Source: an uncultured Clostridia bacterium (lineage in GTDB: Bacteria > Bacillota > Clostridia > TANB77 > CAG-508). From it: a stretch of DNA of 64,000 bases. The position numbers and the translations under genes were made by a program. Positions 54,968 to 63,512 of the stretch are shown in pieces; position 1 is the first letter of the stretch; each line of letters starts with the position of its first letter. Under the pieces are notes generated by a model, which worked only from the letters and a program-made list of their open reading frames with translations, ran no database searches and was not told the origin of the DNA. Where the stretch lies: assembly GCA_934101145.1 (NCBI GenBank), contig CAKOPZ010000003.1, positions 1 to 64,000 of the forward strand, in the 5' to 3' direction.

Positions 54968-55099
54968 TTTTATATACTAGGAAATTTCTCATTTCCTAGT
55001 ATATAAAATGCTACAATCGCTATTGCCTTTGAGCTTTCCTCCTTTTAGTCGGAAACTCAAATCGGCAAGAACAAAGGGCGACTTAAAGTCGCTTTGTTC
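54968..55099 (-). repeat. Family B three-hairpin repeat, copy 2
   Basis: About 132 bp, inverted relative to copy 1. Read on the minus strand it has GAACAAA-GCGACTT / AAGTCGC-TTTGTTC, the TTGAG-TTTCC / GGAAA-CTCAA stem, and the TATACTAGGAAAT stem. Compared with copy 1, an A-T pair in hairpin 1 is a G-C pair here, and the base of hairpin 3 is TTTTA/TAAAA instead of TTTAA/TTAAA. It fills most of the gap between the ABC exporter and the acyl ligase. Confidence 0.85.
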
Positions 55100-55113
55100 T
55101 ATTTTATTCTAAT

Positions 55114-58100
55114 CTATTCTGACCTTAATGCAAGAACAGGATCTTCTTTAGCAGCTTTTTTAGAAGGGATTAATCCTCCAATTAAAGTAAGTACTGTACT
55201 TAAAACTATAAGAATTAACCCTGACATAGCAGGAAGAGATGCAGTAACATTAACTCCTTGAGCAAGTTTATGAATTATGCCATTAATAGGAATTAAAAGA
55301 AGTACAGTAAGAACTATTCCTATAATTCCAGCAAGTAGTCCAATCATAAATGTTTCAGCATTAAATACTTGCGAAATATTTCTTTTAGAAGCTCCAATTG
55401 CCCTTAAAATACCAATTTCTTTTTTACGTTCAAGAACACTTATATATGTTATAACTCCAATCATTATAGATGAAACAACAAGTGATATTGCAACAAACGC
55501 AATAAGAACATAGCTAATTACATTTACAATAATAGTAACTGAATTCATAAGAGTTCCAACCATATCTGTATACGAAATTACTTTATCTTCATTTCCCTCA
55601 GCTTCCATTTTAGAATTGTACTGTTCTAAAATTGCTGTAATCTTTTCATTTGATTCAAAATTCTTTGGATAAATACTAATTCCATCTGGCTTATCTAAAT
55701 TTGCATAATTAAGTTTTTTCAAATTATTGTCATATGTGTTTTGTTTTTTAGTCATTAAAGATGCAAAAAGTTCAGATAATTCCTCTTCATTCATATTTAT
55801 TTTAATTGCACTTGCAAATGCCTTTGTATCAATACTAATTGCTTTTGGAATTGAACTTGCCATTTGCCTCATACTTTTTGTCATTTCTTTTTGAATTTTT
55901 TTTGTTAGTTGGTCTGCAAACTTATTCATATAACTTTGCATAATTTTATTAACCTGTGTATCTAAATCATTTGACTTTATAATTTGTGTTAAATGTTTAG
56001 TCATTATTGCTTTTGCTTCATCAGATTTTATAAAATCTTGTAAATATTTATCTGCATTTGGAATATCTATAATATTATTCTTTTTTAAATATTCCTTGTA
56101 TCCTTCCATTAGGTCATTTACAAGAGCCTTCTTTTCATCTTCTGATACAGAAAATTTTATGCTCTTAAGAGCTGTATTAAAATCGAATTCAGGCAGAGTC
56201 ATATTTTTGATAGCCTTATTTAAACTTGAAGTATCAACCTTTATCTTAGATTGGTCAATTTTAAAAGCTTTTTTCATTGCATTTGTATCAATCTCAAATA
56301 AAGAATTCATATCAAATGAGGAAGAATCATCTTCTTCTCCAAATTTTTTTCCAGTAAATACGTCAACCTTTGGTGATTTTAATTGTTCTTTTACAATTTT
56401 GCTATTTTCAGCATTTTCTATCACATGAGTTGTAAGTTCTACTGGATAATATATTCCAGTTTGAAGCATGTATGCAGAAACACCTTCTTTAGGTTGCAAA
56501 ACACCTACTATTTTTATGTCTTCTGCCTTATCTATGACATTTTTCATATATTTTTCATTGTCAGATTTGTCGTTCCAAACTTTATATTTAGAATCATATT
56601 CATAACAATCACTTGCATTTACAAGTTTAAACTTTATTTTTAACATATCCTCATAAGAATACGAATCTGAAGTATCAGGTGTATTTACCTGCTCCTCTTT
56701 AGAAAATTGCTCAATCATCTTATCAAGTTCATCATAATTTCTTAATCCCAATGTATATGTTAGAAAATCACTTATATTTCCTTTAGATGTAAGTACAAGC
56801 ACACATTCATTGTATGCTGTAGGAAGTCTACCTGCTTTTACATCATATTGGCTTTCATAAAGTTTACTATCTTGTGGCAATTCAAAAAACACATCTGTAC
56901 TCATCATGCTAGACATAACACTATTTGAACTTGTTGTTGAACCAATTCCAAGACTTGAAAAAGAAGTATTTGGATTAAGCTGTCTTATGCTTTTTGTATC
57001 TGCACTATAAATTCTTGGAGTAACATTATAGCTATATTCAATCGCCTTTGTATATTCTTTTATATCTGTCTCATCACTTTCTAAATAATTTTTTAGTGAA
57101 ACCAAATCATTTGAGCCAATTGTTGAAAACATACTTGTAAGCATATTTGTAACATTTATTCCATCTGTATTTTTCCTGCTATCCTCTGTTTTTGTTTTAT
57201 CAGAAAGCATTGCAGTAAGGTCAATTCCAGATTTATTAATTTTAAGAGGGTATTCAGACAAAGTTTCCTCTTCAACAGATTTAATATATGTGTTAACACC
57301 ATTTGAAAGAGATAAAATAAGAGCAATACCTATAATACCTATTGAACCTGCAAAAGAAGTTAAAAAAGTTCTACCTTTTTTAGTCTTCAAATTATTAAAA
57401 CTAAGTGCAAGAGAAGTAAAAAATGACATCGTTGTTTTGCCCATATTTTTGTGTTTAGCTTCTGCAGATTTATTTTCCACGATATATGGATCACTGTCAG
57501 ATATAATTTTACCATCTTTTAAATTAACAATACGAGTAGCATATTCTTCAGCAAGCTCTGGATTATGTGTTACCATAACTACAAGTCTGTCTTTTGCAAC
57601 CTCTTTTAAAAGTTCCATTACTTGAATACTTGTTTCACTATCAAGTGCGCCTGTTGGCTCATCTGCAAGAACAATATCAGGATTATTTACAAGAGCTCTT
57701 GCAATTGCAACTCTTTGCATTTGTCCACCAGACAATTGATTAGGCTTCTTATGAATTTGTTTTTCAAGTCCAACCTTTTTTAAAGCATCAATTGCTCTCT
57801 TCTTTCTATCCTTTTTTGATACACCAGAAATAGTTAAAGCAAGCTCTACATTTGATAAAATAGTTTGATGTGGAATCAAATTATAGCTCTGAAAAACGAA
57901 CCCAATAGTATGATTACGATAAGAATCCCAATCCCTATCTTTATATTTTTTTGTAGAGATTTCATTTATCACTAAATCTCCCTTATCATACCTATCGAGT
58001 CCACCTATAATATTAAGAAGTGTTGTTTTTCCTGATCCACTAGGTCCAAGAATTGCAACAAACTCATTATCTCTTAAATTTAAGCTTACATTATCAAGTG

Positions 58101-58158
58101 CTTTTTGCACTAAACTTCCTGTCCTATATTCTTTATAAACATTTTCAATCTGTAACAT
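55114..58158 (-). CDS. Fused ABC exporter, MacB/FtsX type
   Basis: 1014 residues with ATPase and permease in one chain. The nucleotide-binding domain has GPSGSGKTTLLNIIGGLD, LSGGQMQRVAIARAL and DEPTGALDSE. One transmembrane helix near residue 265 is followed by a very large extracytoplasmic region (about 580 residues, rich in Lys, Asp and Ser and with coiled stretches), then three C-terminal helices with the FtsX motif SVLERKKEIGILRAIGAS. Such proteins act as mechanotransmitters or export peptides and lipids. Substrate unknown. AAAGGA precedes the ATG. Confidence 0.92.
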   Translation of the reverse strand: MLQIENVYKEYRTGSLVQKALDNVSLNLRDNEFVAILGPSGSGKTTLLNIIGGLDRYDKGDLVINEISTKKYKDRDWDSYRNHTIGFVFQSYNLIPHQTILSNVELALTISGVSKKDRKKRAIDALKKVGLEKQIHKKPNQLSGGQMQRVAIARALVNNPDIVLADEPTGALDSETSIQVMELLKEVAKDRLVVMVTHNPELAEEYATRIVNLKDGKIISDSDPYIVENKSAEAKHKNMGKTTMSFFTSLALSFNNLKTKKGRTFLTSFAGSIGIIGIALILSLSNGVNTYIKSVEEETLSEYPLKINKSGIDLTAMLSDKTKTEDSRKNTDGINVTNMLTSMFSTIGSNDLVSLKNYLESDETDIKEYTKAIEYSYNVTPRIYSADTKSIRQLNPNTSFSSLGIGSTTSSNSVMSSMMSTDVFFELPQDSKLYESQYDVKAGRLPTAYNECVLVLTSKGNISDFLTYTLGLRNYDELDKMIEQFSKEEQVNTPDTSDSYSYEDMLKIKFKLVNASDCYEYDSKYKVWNDKSDNEKYMKNVIDKAEDIKIVGVLQPKEGVSAYMLQTGIYYPVELTTHVIENAENSKIVKEQLKSPKVDVFTGKKFGEEDDSSSFDMNSLFEIDTNAMKKAFKIDQSKIKVDTSSLNKAIKNMTLPEFDFNTALKSIKFSVSEDEKKALVNDLMEGYKEYLKKNNIIDIPNADKYLQDFIKSDEAKAIMTKHLTQIIKSNDLDTQVNKIMQSYMNKFADQLTKKIQKEMTKSMRQMASSIPKAISIDTKAFASAIKINMNEEELSELFASLMTKKQNTYDNNLKKLNYANLDKPDGISIYPKNFESNEKITAILEQYNSKMEAEGNEDKVISYTDMVGTLMNSVTIIVNVISYVLIAFVAISLVVSSIMIGVITYISVLERKKEIGILRAIGASKRNISQVFNAETFMIGLLAGIIGIVLTVLLLIPINGIIHKLAQGVNVTASLPAMSGLILIVLSTVLTLIGGLIPSKKAAKEDPVLALRSE

Positions 58159-58244
58159 ATTCTCATTTTCCTTTTAACAATATCAATATATTAGATTATA
58201 CCATTTTATTCATAAATATGCCACATGAAACACCAAACTTTCAC

Positions 58245-58291
58245 AAAAACAAACGCTGTTTTTGAGTTTATTTCCTCAAAACAGCGCTTGT
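58245..58291 (-). terminator. Terminator of the ZIP transporter gene
   Basis: On the minus strand the stem AAGCGCTGTTTTGA / TCAAAAACAGCGTTT is followed by GTTTTTG. Confidence 0.75.
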
Positions 58292-59089
58292 TTATCCAAG
58301 TGCAACATCTAAAACCATCATCAAAACAAATCCAAATACTAATCCAATAGTAGCAAGATTTTTATTTTCTTTTACAGACTCCGGCAAAAGCTCTCTTGCA
58401 ACAACTGCTATCATTGCCCCTGCTGAAAATGAAAGTAAAATTGGCATAATACTTCTTACTGCAAGAACTAAAAGAACTCCAATTACTGCAGATAAAGGTT
58501 CAACCAAAGCAGATGCCTGCCCTATTAAAAAACTCTTGTTTCTTGAAAAGCCTTCACTTCTAAGAGGAAGTGACACAGCTGCACCTTCTGGAAAGTTTTG
58601 TATTCCAATTCCAATTGCAAGCATTAATGCACCTATTACTGTCATTCCAGGTACTCCTGCTGCAATTCCACCAAATGCAACACCTATTGACATTCCTTCT
58701 GGTATATTGTGTATCGTTATAGCTGATACTAAAAGAATACTTCTTTTTAACGAATTTGCACTTTTTATTCTTTTTTTATTTTTTAAAACCTTATCCAAAA
58801 ATCTATCAGAAAGTATTACAAACAGTCCACCTACTATAAATCCTATTGCTGGTGGTAGCCACGCTATGTAACCAAGTTTTTCCGATAAATCTATTGCTGG
58901 TTCTATTAATGACCAAAACGATGCTGCAAGCATTACTCCTGCACTAAAACCAAGTATTGTATTTAAAACCTTTTTGTTAACTTCTTTAAAAAAATATACA
59001 ACAAGTGCTCCAAGTGCTGTTATTCCCCATGTAAATGTTGTTGCAATCAGTGCTTGTATAACGGGGGATAAATTTTCAAACCAATACAA
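58292..59089 (-). CDS. ZIP-family metal transporter
   Basis: About 265 residues with eight predicted membrane helices. The metal-site motif in helix 4 is HNIPEGMSIGVAFGG, with a second in helix 5, IQNFPEGAAVSLPL. LPESVKENKN lies near the C-terminus. It imports Zn or related divalent ions (GufA/ZupT type). The start is ambiguous: the TTG is best spaced after AAGGTGG, but two GTG codons just upstream are possible. Confidence 0.9.
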   Translation of the reverse strand: MYWFENLSPVIQALIATTFTWGITALGALVVYFFKEVNKKVLNTILGFSAGVMLAASFWSLIEPAIDLSEKLGYIAWLPPAIGFIVGGLFVILSDRFLDKVLKNKKRIKSANSLKRSILLVSAITIHNIPEGMSIGVAFGGIAAGVPGMTVIGALMLAIGIGIQNFPEGAAVSLPLRSEGFSRNKSFLIGQASALVEPLSAVIGVLLVLAVRSIMPILLSFSAGAMIAVVARELLPESVKENKNLATIGLVFGFVLMMVLDVALG

Positions 59090-59160
59090 TTTTTTCACCA
59101 CCTTACAATTATATTTTATGTATACTTGTATTATGATGTTACAAAATTTATTGGCTTATT

Positions 59161-59556
59161 CTACTTTCTAAAATCTTTATTTAATTCTTCTTTCTCTTTT
59201 AGATTTCTTTGTTCTTCATCAATATATTCTAAGAAAATTCTATTGTCAAATGCACCCTTCTTTTCAGCTTTCGATTTCATAACTTTATTTACTTCTTCTA
59301 TACTATAACCTTTTAGCTTCATTATAGTATTTATAACTTCCATTAAATCTCCAAGTTCTTCAATACTATTTTCTTCTATAAATTCATTAGCCTCTTCTAA
59401 AATTTTTCTATTTAACTCTTTCAAATATTCTGTATCGTCAAGAATTCTATATTTACTTTTTCTACCTAGCTGACTATCAATTTCATCAGGTATTTTATCT
59501 CTCACCAATTTATTATATGTATATCTAAAATTGCTGTTTAATATTGACGTTTTCAT
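59161..59556 (-). CDS. MazG-like nucleotide pyrophosphohydrolase
   Basis: About 131 residues of the PRA-PH/MazG-like group. YNKLVRDKIPDEI, the EEANEFIEENSIEELGDLME metal-binding pattern (ExxE...ExxD) and KAEKKGAFDNRIFLEYI at the end are typical of the phosphoribosyl-ATP-pyrophosphohydrolase-like house-cleaning enzymes. GGAGTG precedes the ATG. Confidence 0.85.
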   Translation of the reverse strand: MKTSILNSNFRYTYNKLVRDKIPDEIDSQLGRKSKYRILDDTEYLKELNRKILEEANEFIEENSIEELGDLMEVINTIMKLKGYSIEEVNKVMKSKAEKKGAFDNRIFLEYIDEEQRNLKEKEELNKDFRK

Positions 59557-59673
59557 TCTTATCACTCCATCTTTTCAATTATTTATAATTTCACCATTTT
59601 CAACATATTGTATCAGCATTATACGTCAAACATCTGTTTTTTGTCAATAGCGTAAAATATTTTTTTCAAAAGC

Positions 59674-59708
59674 AAAAAATCTGGGGCACATTTATCAGCC
59701 CTAGATTT
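59674..59708 (-). terminator. Terminator of the second acyl ligase
   Basis: On the minus strand the stem AAATCTAGGGC / GCCCCAGATTT is followed by a T-run. Confidence 0.75.
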
Positions 59709-59722
59709 CTCTTTCTATGATA

Positions 59723-61447
59723 TTATTTTGTACTTAATATTTTTTTCATTTCTTCTTGTCTTTTTACTTTCTTTGTTGTTGTTTTTATTAACTCTTCATC
59801 TGTTAAAATCAACTTTTGAATATGCTTATATCTTGGAAATGTTGTATTTAGCTCTTTAATTTGATTCCAAACAATATTGTATAATTCATCTTTATCAGAT
59901 GTAGCATATTTTTCTTTTGCTACGTCCTTGTTGTACACTATCTTCACAGCAAGTTTTACGTCATTTTTATCCCTTTCATCTGGCATACCAAACACCATAG
60001 ATTCTTCAACAATATCCATTCTTCCAATTAGTGTTTCTAGTTCCTCTGGGAATACTTTCTTGCCATTTTTAAGTACAATCAAATTTTTATTTCTTCCAGT
60101 TATATATAATAATCCATCCTTATCAAAATATCCCAAATCACCTGTATAGAACCAACCATCTTTTAAAACATCATTTGTTACATCTGGCATTTCATAATAT
60201 CCAAGCATTACATTTGGACCTTTTACTCTTATTTCTCCAATTTCATTTTCATCTTTGTTTACTATTTCTATTGTGTCATTAATCATTGGAAAACCAACTG
60301 AGCCTTTTCTTCTTGCAAATTTGTTTTCTGCTGCAATAACTGGAGAAGTTTCACTTAGTCCATATCCTTGCACAGTTTCTACTCCCATACTATTAAAGCC
60401 ACTCAAGATTTCTGCATCAGCAGGTGCTCCTCCAACTATTATAAGTCTTAACTCTCCTCCAAGTGCTGAAAGTACTTGAGAAAACAATTTTCTTCTTATA
60501 TCAATATGGCATTTTAGTAATAAATTGCTTATTTTCATTGCATTTTTTATAAGATTTGTCTTTCCTTGTTTTGCAATTTCTCTCATAATCGTTTTATATA
60601 TTGCATCTACTAAAACCGGAACGCCAACAAAAACAGTAACTTTGTATTCATTTAGGTTCTGTTTTATATATCTCAATCCATCTGGAAATACTGTTTTAAC
60701 ACCACACGCAAGCATCATCACAAGACATGTTGAACCAAATATATGATGAAAAGGCAAAAATGCAATATTTGTATCACTTTGTTTTATATCTTCAACGCAT
60801 TGCATTGCATAAATATTTGACGCAATATTTTTCTGTGATAACATAACTGCTTTTGATTTATCTGTTGTACCTGATGTAAATAATAATATATTCATTTTAT
60901 TATTATCAATTTTACAATCTATAAATCTTGTATCACCACTTGATATAAGTCCTGCACCTGCTTCCATCAAATCAGTTATACAACTATATCCATCTATTTT
61001 ACTCATACAAATAAATTCTTTTGCATTTGTATTTCCTTGTTGTTTTATTTCATCAATCTTATCTTTTAATTTTTCATCAAATACTATTAAGTCTGCCTTA
61101 CTTCTTATTAATGAACTTTCAAGTTCATCATATTGCAAATCCTTATCAAGTGGAATAGATACAATTCCTCCAAGTAAATTTGCAAGATGTGCTATTACCC
61201 ATTCATATCTGTTTTTACCTATAATTGCAATTCTTTTATTTTGCATATTCATATCATATAGACTTGTTCCAAGTTTATTTATATCTTGTAGTAATCTTTT
61301 ATATGTAACATTTTCATAATTTACTTTGCCATCTTCTTTATGCTTTATAACAAAAGCTGTATTGTTTTCATATTTTTTTGCAGAATTATATATTATCTCC
61401 TTTATATTATTAAACTCTTTTGCTTCAAAAATTTTCTTATTCTTCAT
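59723..61447 (-). CDS. AMP-forming acyl-CoA/acyl-ACP synthetase (second paralogue)
   Basis: 574 residues, the same length as the paralogue near 54 kb and colinear with it. LFTSGTTDKSKAVMLSQ is the AMP loop, then GYGLSETSPVIAAEN, YTGDLGYFDKDGLLYITGRN and the catalytic-Lys region LIKTTTKKVKRQ. Likely activates fatty acids. Monocistronic with its own terminator. AAAGGA precedes the ATG. Confidence 0.9.
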   Translation of the reverse strand: MKNKKIFEAKEFNNIKEIIYNSAKKYENNTAFVIKHKEDGKVNYENVTYKRLLQDINKLGTSLYDMNMQNKRIAIIGKNRYEWVIAHLANLLGGIVSIPLDKDLQYDELESSLIRSKADLIVFDEKLKDKIDEIKQQGNTNAKEFICMSKIDGYSCITDLMEAGAGLISSGDTRFIDCKIDNNKMNILLFTSGTTDKSKAVMLSQKNIASNIYAMQCVEDIKQSDTNIAFLPFHHIFGSTCLVMMLACGVKTVFPDGLRYIKQNLNEYKVTVFVGVPVLVDAIYKTIMREIAKQGKTNLIKNAMKISNLLLKCHIDIRRKLFSQVLSALGGELRLIIVGGAPADAEILSGFNSMGVETVQGYGLSETSPVIAAENKFARRKGSVGFPMINDTIEIVNKDENEIGEIRVKGPNVMLGYYEMPDVTNDVLKDGWFYTGDLGYFDKDGLLYITGRNKNLIVLKNGKKVFPEELETLIGRMDIVEESMVFGMPDERDKNDVKLAVKIVYNKDVAKEKYATSDKDELYNIVWNQIKELNTTFPRYKHIQKLILTDEELIKTTTKKVKRQEEMKKILSTK

Positions 61448-61507
61448 TTATTCTATTTCCTTTACATTTTTGTTTATCTTATCATATATTACAAATAAAA
61501 GCATTAG

Positions 61508-61521
61508 ACTGACAGGTCAGT
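61508..61521. promoter_or_regulatory. TetR-type operator upstream of the second acyl ligase
   Basis: The near-perfect palindrome ACTGACAGGTCAGT lies between the divergent ligase and a rightward small gene, so it could control both. It matches the site at 54.9 kb in sequence and flanks (TTAGACTG ... GGTCAGT). Confidence 0.65.
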
Positions 61522-61587
61522 TTTAAAATTATGGAATAATTTTTATATTTTAGCAAATACTAAAAGAAAATGAAAGGATTTGATTTG

Positions 61588-62022
61588 ATGAAAGATAATA
61601 ATTTGAATATTTTGGATGAAGTAAATAAAGGTGCTTCTATGGGTATGAATGCAATAGCTTATGTTTCTGAAAAAGCTACAGATGCAGATTTTAGACAAGT
61701 ACTTACAACTGAATATAACAAATATGAAAAAATCTCTAATAGGGTAAATAAACTATATGATCAATATTCAAACAAAGAGCCTCACGAAATTAATGCAATG
61801 GAAAAGGCTATGACATGGTATGGAATTCAAATGAAAACAATGACAGATGATACTACTTCAAAGCTTTCTGAACTTTTAATGCAAGGTACAAATATGGGAA
61901 TAATCGAAGGAAGACGACTTATAAATCAAAATAGTGATATTGCACCTGATGTAGAAAATATTTTAAATGATTTTGTTGTGATGCAAGAAGATAGTGTTGA
62001 AACTTTAAAAAAATATTTATAA
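61588..62022 (+). CDS. Helical protein of unknown function (ferritin-like/PA2169-type?)
   Basis: About 144 residues, almost entirely helical, with GASMGMNAIAYVSEKATD, a Tyr-rich EYNKYEKISNRVNKLYDQY helix and MTDDTTSKLSELLMQGTNMG. The four-helix layout resembles ferritin-like DUF2383-type proteins, but the match is weak. It diverges from the acyl ligase across the palindromic operator. The ATG after AAAGGA is preferred; an ATG six codons upstream is open. Confidence 0.65.
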   Translation: MKDNNLNILDEVNKGASMGMNAIAYVSEKATDADFRQVLTTEYNKYEKISNRVNKLYDQYSNKEPHEINAMEKAMTWYGIQMKTMTDDTTSKLSELLMQGTNMGIIEGRRLINQNSDIAPDVENILNDFVVMQEDSVETLKKYL

Positions 62023-62028
62023 TATACG

Positions 62029-62073
62029 AAAAAGTGACTTCGTCATATATGTATTTTTGACAAAGTCACTTTG
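62029..62073. terminator. Bidirectional terminator
   Basis: The stem AAAGTGACTT-GTCA / TGAC-AAGTCACTTT lies between convergent genes. Confidence 0.75.
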
Positions 62074-62074
62074 C

Positions 62075-63001
62075 TTACATTTTTTTAATTTTCGCTATAA
62101 AAAAGCCTTCAAAATATTCATTTGGACAAACACATATAGTTCCAGGAATTTTTACATCAAGTAAAGGAAATTGTGCCTTATCTAAACTAATTGGAACGAT
62201 TTGTGCCTTAGTTCCTCTAAGTGCATTTTCTAAAACTTTTTCATTTTCGCTCTCTAAAATAGAGCATGTTGAATATATCATTTCTCCACCAGTTTTTAAA
62301 ACTTTTAAAGCCTTTTTTAAAAGTGCTGTTTGAGCTTCAACTGATTTTTGAATTAATTTAGTTGTAAAATTCTTCTTTGTAGCTTCATTATACGCATCTA
62401 AAGTTCCGCTTCCACTACAAGGAGCATCTAGTAAAATCTTATCAAAAGAGAAAAAATCATTTAGCCTTCTTGAATCTGTAACCATAACATAACTACATGT
62501 TACTCCTTGTTTTTCAAGATTATATTTTAATCTTTCACTACGGGCTCTATTCATTTCGCACGCTGTAATCATACACTTATTATTTGTCATCGCAGCAATT
62601 TGCGTTGTTTTGCTACCTGGAGCTGCTGCCATATCAAGTATATTTTCTCCTTCATGTGGCTCAAGCATAATAGGTGGTAACATAGAAGAAAGACTTTGCA
62701 TATAAATTTTGCCATTTTCGTATATACTTAATGAACGAATGTCCTTCTCATCAGCATTGTTTAAAATTAATGCATTTTCATTCCATTTAACTTCTTTAAA
62801 ATCAATTTCAGCTTTTCTAAGCTCTTTCTTTACCATATTAGCATTTGTTTTAATTGTATTTACTCTTAATGTTGTTTTTCTTTTTACCTTATATCCATCT
62901 AAAATCTTCTTAGTCGTTTCCTCTCCATATTGCCTGTTTAATAGTTCTACAAGAAATGATGGTATATATTGATTTTCTTCCATTTCATTTGCGTATGGCA
63001 T
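62075..63001 (-). CDS. rRNA cytosine-C5 methyltransferase, RsmB/RsmF (NOL1/NOP2/Sun) type
   Basis: 308 residues. The SAM-binding loop is NILDMAAAPGSKTTQIAAM, motif IV is LLDAPCSGSGTL and the nucleophilic Cys is in MIYSTCSILESENE. The short size without the RsmB N-terminal NusB-like domain and without a PUA domain fits the compact RsmF-like methylases. GGGGAG precedes the ATG. Confidence 0.9.
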   Translation of the reverse strand: MPYANEMEENQYIPSFLVELLNRQYGEETTKKILDGYKVKRKTTLRVNTIKTNANMVKKELRKAEIDFKEVKWNENALILNNADEKDIRSLSIYENGKIYMQSLSSMLPPIMLEPHEGENILDMAAAPGSKTTQIAAMTNNKCMITACEMNRARSERLKYNLEKQGVTCSYVMVTDSRRLNDFFSFDKILLDAPCSGSGTLDAYNEATKKNFTTKLIQKSVEAQTALLKKALKVLKTGGEMIYSTCSILESENEKVLENALRGTKAQIVPISLDKAQFPLLDVKIPGTICVCPNEYFEGFFIAKIKKM

Positions 63002-63021
63002 ATCGCCACACTCCCCTTTCT

Positions 63022-63441
63022 CTATTCTTTATCCAGCATATTTAAAAACTTTTTATCAAATTCAGGTGCATGTTTTTTTAGCATAATTGGCTTTAATGCA
63101 TTATTTGTAAATCCATGTTTTGTCTCTCCTGTAGCAAGAAGTTTGCCTGTTTCTTTATTATATATCTCATATGTAACTGTCATTCTTACACCTGTATATT
63201 CTGATACTTTTGTGTGAATTTGTATTATATCACCAAATGTAGCATGATACTTGTATTTGCAGCTAACACCTAACACTGGAATTGTTATATCATTTCTTTC
63301 AAATTCATCAAATGGCATACCTTCTTTATCAAGCCATTCACATCTTGCTTCTTCCATATATCTTATATAGTTTGAGTGATGTATAACACCCATTTTATCT
63401 GTTTCATAATAATTTATTTTTCTTTCATATATATATTCCAT
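63022..63441 (-). CDS. Acyl-CoA thioesterase, YbgC/4HBT type
   Basis: About 139 residues, hot-dog fold. YYETDKMGVIHHSNYIRYMEE carries the active-site Asp and the family signature. It hydrolyses acyl-CoA thioesters. ATG at MEYIYE is chosen because AAAGGA sits directly against the ATG three codons upstream. Confidence 0.88.
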   Translation of the reverse strand: MEYIYERKINYYETDKMGVIHHSNYIRYMEEARCEWLDKEGMPFDEFERNDITIPVLGVSCKYKYHATFGDIIQIHTKVSEYTGVRMTVTYEIYNKETGKLLATGETKHGFTNNALKPIMLKKHAPEFDKKFLNMLDKE

Positions 63442-63470
63442 TATATTCATTCCTTTATCTTAAAATTTCC

Positions 63471-63500
63471 AAAAGGACATTCAAATTAGAATGTCCTTTT
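63471..63500. terminator. Terminator beyond the ClpX-like gene
   Basis: The stem AAAAGGACATTC / GAATGTCCTTTT follows the stop of the leftward ATPase gene. Confidence 0.65.
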
Positions 63501-63512
63501 GTTTTTGTACAC

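Noticed and set aside
55277..57625. Several 75 to 110 codon plus-strand frames within the ABC exporter.
   Set aside because: Antisense shadows of a single intact 1014-residue gene.
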